A DNA stretch of 18,799 bases from Bifidobacteriaceae bacterium (GTDB lineage: Bacteria > Actinomycetota > Actinomycetes > Actinomycetales > WQXJ01). Below, in pieces: positions 1 to 5,188 of the stretch (the stretch's first letter is position 1; each line of letters begins with the position of its first letter). Both the position numbers and the translations under genes were made by a program. The stretch spans positions 1 through 18,799 of the forward strand of contig JAISIU010000196.1 of NCBI GenBank assembly GCA_031261885.1, in the 5' to 3' direction. The notes under the pieces are model-generated. The model was given only the letters and a program-made list of their open reading frames with translations, searched no databases and was not told the origin of the DNA.

Positions 1-1613
1 GCCTGGCCGTGCCGCTCGACGTAACCGCGGTCCTCGATGACGGACATGATCGAGGCGTAGGTGGACGGCCGGCCGATGCCGCGCTTCTCGAGCGCGGCCA
101 CGAGCGAGGCCTCGGTGTAGCGCGGCGGCGGGGTCGTCTCGTGCTTCTCGGGCTCCAGCTCCCGAGCCGTCAGCGCCTGGCCCACGGCCATCTCCGGCAG
201 CCGTTCGTCCTTCCGCTCCGCCGCCTCGGCGTAACGCGCCTGGTCGCGGCCCTCCTCATAGACCGCGAGGAAGCCGCGGTGCGTGATCACGGTGCCGGCG
301 GCCGAGAACGCCACGTCCTTGCCGCCCGCCCGGGCCCCGAGCGTCACCGTGGCCGTCTGGCCCGTCGCGTCCGTCATCTGCGAGGCCACCGTGCGCCGCC
401 AGATCAGCTCGTAGAGCTTCAGCTCCTCCGGCGCGAGCCGCCCGGCCAGATCCGACGGCGCGCGGAAGGCGTCACCGGCCGGCCGGATCGCCTCGTGCGC
501 CTCCTGGGCGCCCTTCGACGTCGTCGCGTAGCGGCGCGGCTCGGCCGGCACGGCTTCCGTGCCGTACCGGTGGGCGGCCTCCGCCCGGGCCGCGGCCAGC
601 GCCTGCTCGGACAGGTGCACGGAGTCGGTACGCATGTACGTGATGTAGCCGTTCTCGTACAGCCGCTGCGCCACGCGCATGGTCTGGCGCGAGTTCATGC
701 GCAGCTTGCGGCTGGCCTCCTGCTGGAGCGTCGAGGTGGTGAACGGCGCCGCCGGCCGCCGCTTGTACGGTTTGGTCTGGAGATCGGTGACCTGGAACGC
801 GGCCTCGGCCAGCGCCGCGGCCAACTCCCGGACGGCCGTCTCGCCCAAGGCGACGGCCCCCTTGGTCCGCAGCTGTCCGGCATCGTCGAAGTCCCGCCCC
901 GTGGCGACCCGCTGTCCGTCCACCTGGGTGAGGTGGGCCGCGAAGGCGCTTCCGGCATCGGCGGTCCCTTGAGCCGGCGCGAAGCGGCCCGTGATGTCCC
1001 AATACTGGGCCGCCGTGAACGCCATGCGTTCCCGCTCCCGCTCGACGACGAGGCGGGTGGCGACCGACTGGACACGGCCGGCGGACAGGCCGGCCTTCAC
1101 CTTGCGCCACAGGACCGGGCTGATCTCGTACCCGTAGAGACGGTCGAGGATGCGGCGCGTCTCCTGTGCGTCGACGAGGTCGATGTCGAGATCCCGCGGG
1201 TGGGCCAGCGCCTCGCGGATGGCCGGCTTCGTGATCTCGTGGAACACCATGCGCTTGACCGGCACCTTCGGCTTGAGCACCTGGAGCAGGTGCCAGGCGA
1301 TGGCCTCCCCCTCGCGGTCCTCATCAGTCGCGAGGTAGAGCTCGTCGGCTCCGGCCAGCGCTTCCTTCAGCTCCTTGACCTTCGCCTTCTTGGACGGTTC
1401 GACCACGTAATAGGGCTGGAAATGATCCTCGACGTTGACCGCGAAGCGGCCGAAGGGACCTTTTTTCATGCTGGCCGGCAGCTCGGACGGCTGTGGCAGG
1501 TCGCGGATGTGGCCGACGGACGCGTGGACGTCGAAGCCGTCGCCGAGGTAAGAGGCGATGGTCTTCGCCTTCGTGGGCGACTCCACGATCACGAGTTTGC
1601 GCGGTGTGCTCAC
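1..1613 (-). CDS. topA: DNA topoisomerase I (type IA), N-terminal 537 codons; C-terminus outside window
   Basis: Type IA topoisomerase that relaxes negative supercoils by nicking one strand through a 5'-phosphotyrosine. Visible in the translation: a TOPRIM domain with VESPTKAKT (catalytic Glu at about residue 11) and the acidic motif ATDEDREGE (residues 95-103), then LDRLYGYEISPVLW and SAGRVQSVATRLV, and the active-site motif ITYMRTDS with the nucleophilic Tyr at residue 326. KRGIGRPSTYASI lies near the window edge. The start is GTG at 1613-1611, preceded by GAAAGGA about 7 nt upstream. Actinobacterial TopA is usually about 900 residues or more, so the zinc-ribbon or basic C-terminal tail lies before position 1. 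It lies downstream of a lipoprotein gene on the same strand, separated by a 157-bp spacer with inverted repeats. Identification is certain; no broken frame is seen. Confidence 0.97.
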   Translation of the reverse strand, partial: MSTPRKLVIVESPTKAKTIASYLGDGFDVHASVGHIRDLPQPSELPASMKKGPFGRFAVNVEDHFQPYYVVEPSKKAKVKELKEALAGADELYLATDEDREGEAIAWHLLQVLKPKVPVKRMVFHEITKPAIREALAHPRDLDIDLVDAQETRRILDRLYGYEISPVLWRKVKAGLSAGRVQSVATRLVVERERERMAFTAAQYWDITGRFAPAQGTADAGSAFAAHLTQVDGQRVATGRDFDDAGQLRTKGAVALGETAVRELAAALAEAAFQVTDLQTKPYKRRPAAPFTTSTLQQEASRKLRMNSRQTMRVAQRLYENGYITYMRTDSVHLSEQALAAARAEAAHRYGTEAVPAEPRRYATTSKGAQEAHEAIRPAGDAFRAPSDLAGRLAPEELKLYELIWRRTVASQMTDATGQTATVTLGARAGGKDVAFSAAGTVITHRGFLAVYEEGRDQARYAEAAERKDERLPEMAVGQALTARELEPEKHETTPPPRYTEASLVAALEKRGIGRPSTYASIMSVIEDRGYVERHGQ

Positions 1614-1647
1614 GATGCGATCCTTTCAGGGGGCTGGGCCGGGGCGG

Positions 1648-1715
1648 GGCGGGCGCCGCCCGCCAAACGGTTTCGGGCGCGAGGCTATCGCGTTTGGGCG
1701 GCAAGTGCCGAAACC
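1648..1715 (-). promoter_or_regulatory. Nested inverted repeats between the META lipoprotein gene and topA
   Basis: The 157-bp spacer contains GGTTTCGG (1669-1676) paired with CCGAAACC (1708-1715). These enclose a smaller hairpin, CGCGA (1678-1682) with TCGCG (1688-1692). A second hairpin nearer topA is GGCGGGC (1648-1654) with GCCCGCC (1658-1664) and a 3-nt loop. On the minus strand these follow the lipoprotein stop and precede topA, so they could attenuate read-through or structure the topA 5' leader. There is no U-tract, so a classical intrinsic terminator is not supported. The repeats are seen; the role is inference. Confidence 0.4.
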
Positions 1716-1770
1716 CCCGCGTGGCGTGGACCGGTCGCGGACGTCTCGCGCTGGATGGTCCGCGGCCGAT

Positions 1771-3219
1771 TCACTGGCGGGCGAGCACCAGCTGAGCGTC
1801 CGCGCCGCCGATCGTCAACGTGTCCGGCTGCTCGGTGTCCGCCTGCCAGGCGTCGGCCCCTTGGAGAGCTGTAGCCACGGCGTTGCCTCCTTCGGCGGAA
1901 CACGGGTCGGATGTCGTGTCGCTCCACGCCCAGCGTCCGTTCGCGGCCGCCGTGTATGCCCCCAAGGCGCCATTGCCGCCGCACCCTCCCGTGATCCGGG
2001 CCCGGCCGTCCTGGAGCGTCAGCGTGACGCCCTCGGCGGCGGCGGCACGCGACGTGCCGGGGTAATACTGCAACGCCCGGACCTTCCACGTGCCGGCCAA
2101 CTGGGCCGGGGTGACCCGCCAATCGCGCAGCGTGGCCCGGATCGTCCCGGCGTCGGACGTGATGACGAGCGTGCGTGCGTCCGGCCTGGTCCAGGTCGCG
2201 CCCGCGGACTGGACCGCGCGCAGCGTGGTGGCCGCCTTGGCCGCCGCCTGGCCCGCGCACTCGGTGCCGACCTGGGTCACCGTGCCGGTGATGACGCGGC
2301 CGAGCTGGCCCATCGTGTACGGCACGGTCGAGTAGGAACAACCGTCGAACCAGGTCATCTCCGTGAGGGAGACCGTCATGGTCGGTTTGCTGGGCAGCGT
2401 GGCGAGGTCGACCGGCCCATCGGCCGATTCCAACGATTCGATCTCGGCCTTCCACACGTCGTAATCGGCGGTGGGGCGGGCGGCGGGCGCGGCGTGCAGG
2501 GTCGCGAGGGCCTGGCCCGCGCCGTTGGCGGCCGGCACGGATCCGCTGCCGAGCGCCACCTGGCCCGTGTCCTGGACGGGCCGGGTCAGGACCAGCGTGG
2601 TCGAGGCGTTCCACAGGACCAGTTCGTCGCGGCCGCGCAGGCCCCATGTCGTGACGCGGGACAACGCCCACAGCGCCGCGCCGAGCACGTTGGCCGAGTA
2701 CTCCTCGCAGTCCGAGGTCCCGGACAGGATCGTGTCGGGGACCGAGGCGGTCCACGCGCCGGCCGCGGTCGCCGTGTAGGTGTAGCGCTGCGGCTGGCCG
2801 CACCACGTGGGCAGCGTCAGACCGCCGCCCCCGGACCCGGCCTTGAACGTCACCGACCAGGTCTCGGCCGGGCCGGCCACGTACGTGTTCTCGTCTTGCT
2901 GCATCGCGCTCATGAGCGTGACGGGCAGGGACGTGTCCTGAGTGGCGTCGTGGGCCACGAGGCTCACGATCCAGGCCCCGTCCATCGCGTCCGTGTCGCC
3001 GCCCATGGGCTCTCCGACGGCCGCGGTCGGGGAGGCGAGCGTCATCGCCGGGGCGGGGCTGGCGGACCGGGACCGCGCGGCGGTCGAGGCATGGCCGGGG
3101 GACGGTGCGGCAGTGCGGTCCGGCGTGCAGCCGGCCAGGCCCGAGAGCGCGAACGCGGCGGCGGCTGCCAGCGCCAGGGCGCGCCGGCGGCCGCGCGACT
3201 GGCGCCCGCAATCCATCAC
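1771..3219 (-). CDS. Lipoprotein with three META-like units
   Basis: Predicted extracytoplasmic lipoprotein of 482 residues. The N-terminus has a basic stretch (RRR), a hydrophobic segment and a lipobox L-A-G-C with the lipidated Cys at residue 31, then a Pro/Ser/Thr/Ala-rich linker to about residue 80. The remainder reads as three diverged META-like units at about 82-213, 254-364 and 374-481. Each runs from a Trp-containing start through a mid-unit Cys pair to a beta-rich end. The Cys pairs are C140/C171, C294/C321 and C413/C440; the last two are exactly 27 residues apart. The C-terminal unit (LAGTWKV, GGCGGNGALGAY, SDPC) is the clearest META/HslJ match. META proteins of this type have no settled biochemical function; HslJ is linked to novobiocin resistance. 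The start is GTG at 3219 or the adjacent ATG at 3216. No Shine-Dalgarno is seen, but TAGGCT lies 6 nt upstream. The gene is divergent from the PhoP-like regulator and shares its upstream region. Confidence 0.85.
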   Translation of the reverse strand: MMDCGRQSRGRRRALALAAAAAFALSGLAGCTPDRTAAPSPGHASTAARSRSASPAPAMTLASPTAAVGEPMGGDTDAMDGAWIVSLVAHDATQDTSLPVTLMSAMQQDENTYVAGPAETWSVTFKAGSGGGGLTLPTWCGQPQRYTYTATAAGAWTASVPDTILSGTSDCEEYSANVLGAALWALSRVTTWGLRGRDELVLWNASTTLVLTRPVQDTGQVALGSGSVPAANGAGQALATLHAAPAARPTADYDVWKAEIESLESADGPVDLATLPSKPTMTVSLTEMTWFDGCSYSTVPYTMGQLGRVITGTVTQVGTECAGQAAAKAATTLRAVQSAGATWTRPDARTLVITSDAGTIRATLRDWRVTPAQLAGTWKVRALQYYPGTSRAAAAEGVTLTLQDGRARITGGCGGNGALGAYTAAANGRWAWSDTTSDPCSAEGGNAVATALQGADAWQADTEQPDTLTIGGADAQLVLARQ

Positions 3220-3225
3220 GGTTTC

Positions 3226-3231
3226 AGCCTA
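3226..3231 (-). promoter_or_regulatory. Candidate -10 element for the META lipoprotein (leaderless)
   Basis: On the minus strand TAGGCT (TAnnnT type) ends 6 nt before the GTG at 3219. This would place transcription initiation at or next to the start codon, and no ribosome binding site is visible. No good -35 hexamer is found 17-18 bp upstream, which would fit an activator-dependent promoter. The exact TCACAGC repeat at 3281-3287 lies about 65 bp upstream of this point. Confidence 0.45.
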
Positions 3232-3280
3232 AGAGACGGTTCGGCCCAGACCCGGGGCCATGGCCCCAGACTCAGGCGAC

Positions 3281-3364
3281 TCACAGCGTCTCCCCACGGG
3301 CCGGCCGCTGCTGGCACAGAATGCTCACAGGAATGGCACAGGTTGCGCCCGGGGCGCCCACAGC
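3281..3364 (+). promoter_or_regulatory. Array of five PhoP-box-like repeats in exact 11-bp phase
   Basis: Five heptamers of form NCACAGN lie on the + strand: TCACAGC (3281), GCACAGA (3314), TCACAGG (3325), GCACAGG (3336) and CCACAGC (3358). Their spacings are 33, 11, 11 and 22 bp, all multiples of 11. OmpR/PhoB-family regulators bind head-to-tail direct repeats with an 11-bp period, and M. tuberculosis PhoP recognises TCACAGC-N4-TCACAGC. The gene immediately downstream encodes a PhoP-like regulator, so autoregulation and control of the divergent lipoprotein are likely. The last repeat ends 9 bp before the candidate -10 of the regulator gene, close to where Pho-type boxes replace a -35 element. 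The repeats and spacing are seen; occupancy is inferred. Confidence 0.78.
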
Positions 3365-3373
3365 GTTTTGGAT

Positions 3374-3379
3374 GATAAT
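3374..3379 (+). promoter_or_regulatory. Candidate -10 element of the PhoP-like regulator gene (leaderless)
   Basis: GATAAT ends 6 nt before the ATG at 3386, so transcription would begin at the start codon. No Shine-Dalgarno is visible. No good -35 exists at standard spacing; the final CACAG repeat occupies the adjoining upstream DNA. The site also helps choose the ATG at 3386 over the upstream in-frame start at 3260, which would make the coding region cover the repeat array. Confidence 0.5.
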
Positions 3380-3385
3380 CAGGCT

Positions 3386-4180
3386 ATGGCATCCCCCAGC
3401 GGCGCCGCGACAGGCGCCTTGACCCGCCCCGACGGGGCCCCAATCAAAGCTCTTGTCGTCGATGACGAGGAAACCCTCGGGCAGCTCCTCGGCGCCGCCC
3501 TCCGCTACGAGGGCTGGGATGTGACGGTCGCCACGACCGGCCTCGGCGCCGTGGAGGCCGCCAAGGCCGACCGCCCCGACATCATCGTGCTCGACATCAT
3601 GCTGCCCGACATCGACGGCCTCGAGGTCCTCAAGCGGATCCGATTCGAGTATCCCGACGTGCCCGTGCTGTTCCTCACGGCCAAGGATTTGGTGCGCGAC
3701 CGCGTCGCGGGCCTGACGGCCGGCGGCGACGACTACGTCACCAAACCGTTCTCCTTGGAGGAAGTCGTGGCCCGGCTGCGCGGCCTGTTGCGCCGCGGCG
3801 GCGCCATCTCCCAGGCCCATGACGTCCGGCTCACGGTCGGCGACCTCGTCATGGACGAGGACCTCCACGAGGTGCGCCGCGGCGGCGACGCCATCGAACT
3901 GACGCCGACGGAGTTCGAGCTGCTGCGCTACCTCATGCGGAACCCGCGCAAGGTCCTGTCGAAGGCGCAAATCCTCGACCGCGTCTGGCATTACGACTTC
4001 GGTGGCCAGGCGAACATCGTCGAGCTGTACATCTCCTACTTGCGGCGCAAGATCGACCGCGGGCGCGAACCGATGATCCACACCGTGCGCGGCGTCGGCT
4101 ATGCGCTCCGCCCGGCCGAAGATGCCCGGGCCGGGGACGCGGACCTGGCCGGGACCGGGAAGCGGGGCCGGACGGTCTGA
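3386..4180 (+). CDS. phoP: PhoP-like OmpR/PhoB-family response regulator
   Basis: Two-component response regulator of 264 residues. The receiver domain covers about residues 22-135, with acidic pocket D26-D27-E28, phospho-acceptor D70 in IIVLDIMLPDIDG, T98 in FLTAK and K120 in YVTKPFSLEEVVARL. The winged-helix DNA-binding domain covers about residues 145-250 (LTPTEFELLRYL, LSKAQILDRVWHYDFGG, ISYLRRKID, TVRGVGYALR). These segments closely resemble remembered M. tuberculosis PhoP, notably AGLTxGGDDYVTKPFSLEEVVARLR and the YDFGG region. No histidine kinase gene is adjacent, unlike phoPR operons, so the partner kinase is elsewhere or was lost. The symbol is by similarity. It is divergent from one META lipoprotein gene and convergent with another. 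The ATG at 3386 is chosen because the extension from 3260 lacks conserved sequence and overlaps the repeat array. Confidence 0.9.
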   Translation: MASPSGAATGALTRPDGAPIKALVVDDEETLGQLLGAALRYEGWDVTVATTGLGAVEAAKADRPDIIVLDIMLPDIDGLEVLKRIRFEYPDVPVLFLTAKDLVRDRVAGLTAGGDDYVTKPFSLEEVVARLRGLLRRGGAISQAHDVRLTVGDLVMDEDLHEVRRGGDAIELTPTEFELLRYLMRNPRKVLSKAQILDRVWHYDFGGQANIVELYISYLRRKIDRGREPMIHTVRGVGYALRPAEDARAGDADLAGTGKRGRTV

Positions 4181-4211
4181 GGCGCGCGGCCGCGCTCAGA
4201 CTTTGTCCGGC
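4167..4211 (+). terminator. Hairpin shared by two convergent stop codons
   Basis: The inner stem is GTCTGAG (4175-4181) with CTCAGAC (4195-4201), continued by CGCG (4183-4186) with CGCG (4191-4194), loop CGGC and a bulged G at 4182. An outer stem, GCCGGAC (4167-4173) with GTCCGGC (4205-4211), extends it across a small internal loop. The TGA of the regulator gene (4178-4180) and the TGA of the second META lipoprotein gene (4196-4198 on the minus strand) both lie inside the stem. A short TTT follows the inner stem on the + strand only. It is best read as a bidirectional terminator or barrier. Confidence 0.7.
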
Positions 4212-5131
4212 AGCGGCGGCGGCGCCGTCTCGGTCCCCACGCGTGTGAACGTCAGCGTGACGCCGGTGCCGAGGAACTCCAGCGTGTCGATATCGGGCAT
4301 CTGCCATTCGGTCGCGGAGCTGAGCGAGGAGACGTACTGGGCCTCGATCGAGAGGTATTGGCGCGACGGCCCGCAGGCCTTGAGGTCCATCGTGATCTGC
4401 CCGATCGCGATGCCGTTGGCCCCGGACGGTGAGATTTCGGCGACGTAGCCGTTGCACCCGGCCAGGCCGCGTGCCAACCCGCTGGTGAGCGTCACGGTGA
4501 TGAGGATGTTGTCCGGCACGTTCGTCGCGGTCTGGCCCCGTGCCGTCAGCGAGGTGAGCCGCCAGTTGCCCCAATAGGCGGTGTGTTTCGCGGTCGCCTG
4601 GTCGTAATCGGTGACGACCGGGTGGTTGAACGTGATGGTCGCGCCGCCGCCCGTCAGCTTCAGGTGGTCGGTGCCCACCACCTCGTATTGGTTCACGTCC
4701 TTGAGCGCTTCGATGAACTCGTTCGCCTGTGTCTGGACGGCATCGTCGCAGTGGTTGTGCGTGACGCCCGGCACGTCGATGCTGAAGCTGCCGCCCGTCG
4801 TCGCGGAGTACTTGGTCGCGAACGCGTCGCAGCCGAGCGAACCTTCGATCGAGGTCGAGGCAACCGTCATCGTGACCGGCGCGGTCTTGACCAGCGTGAC
4901 GGGTTTGGAGTCGAGGCCCAGCCGGGTCAGCGTCCACTCCTGCTGCAGCGTCCTGAGCCGGGCGGCGGCCACCCAACCCGGTTGGGCATTGGTTGATTTG
5001 GGCGAGCAGGCGGCAAGCCCGCCGATGGCGACGAGGGTGACCAGGGTGACCGTGAGACCAGCCACCGTTCGCCCCACGATGGCGTGGCGGCGCGCACGTG
5101 GCGCGCGCCCGGTCCGGTGAAACCGAACCAC
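4196..5131 (-). CDS. Lipoprotein with two META domains
   Basis: Predicted surface lipoprotein of 311 residues. A hydrophobic segment ends in lipobox L-A-A-C, with the lipidated Cys at residue 42. Two META domains follow: about residues 62-172 (EWTLTRLGL, GSLGCDAFATKYS, NHCDDAV) and about 188-298 (NWRLTSLTARG, LAGCNGYVAEI, LKACGPSRQYL, LTFTRV). Each has a Cys pair exactly 27 residues apart (C101/C128 and C226/C253), matching the spacing in the lipoprotein on the other side of the regulator gene. The GTG at 5131 gives a long basic N-region; an in-frame GTG at 5077 would give a more compact signal peptide and is a real alternative. No Shine-Dalgarno is visible for either. The gene is convergent with the PhoP-like gene (15 bp between stops) and divergent from the helicase gene. 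No CACAG repeats were seen in its upstream DNA. Function unknown; an envelope role is likely. Confidence 0.85.
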   Translation of the reverse strand: MVRFHRTGRAPRARRHAIVGRTVAGLTVTLVTLVAIGGLAACSPKSTNAQPGWVAAARLRTLQQEWTLTRLGLDSKPVTLVKTAPVTMTVASTSIEGSLGCDAFATKYSATTGGSFSIDVPGVTHNHCDDAVQTQANEFIEALKDVNQYEVVGTDHLKLTGGGATITFNHPVVTDYDQATAKHTAYWGNWRLTSLTARGQTATNVPDNILITVTLTSGLARGLAGCNGYVAEISPSGANGIAIGQITMDLKACGPSRQYLSIEAQYVSSLSSATEWQMPDIDTLEFLGTGVTLTFTRVGTETAPPPLPDKV

Positions 5132-5141
5132 ATCGTCGATT

Positions 5142-5171
5142 TTGACACGTTTGGGTGGTACCCGCCAGCGT
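5142..5171 (+). promoter_or_regulatory. Candidate promoter for the helicase gene
   Basis: A consensus -35 TTGACA at 5142-5147 is followed, after 18 bp, by CAGCGT at 5166-5171. The latter is a poor but acceptable -10 for a high-GC actinobacterium. The predicted start of transcription, near 5178, lies about 11 nt before the ATG. This 57-bp region is also the upstream region of the divergent lipoprotein gene. Confidence 0.35.
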
Positions 5172-5188
5172 CACCGCCCGGCGGGACA

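Noticed and set aside
1558..3375. Long open frame on the + strand opposite the META lipoprotein gene; similar long antisense frames at 9-1874 (+), 11869-14088 (-), 12999-15776 (-) and 15786-17414 (-)
   Set aside because: All lie opposite well-supported genes, are Arg/Gly/Ala-rich and lack recognisable motifs. This is expected of shadow frames in high-GC DNA.
3260..3385. N-terminal extension of the PhoP-like protein from ATG 3260
   Set aside because: It would place the repeat array and the -10-like GATAAT inside the coding region and adds sequence not seen at the N-terminus of PhoP proteins.
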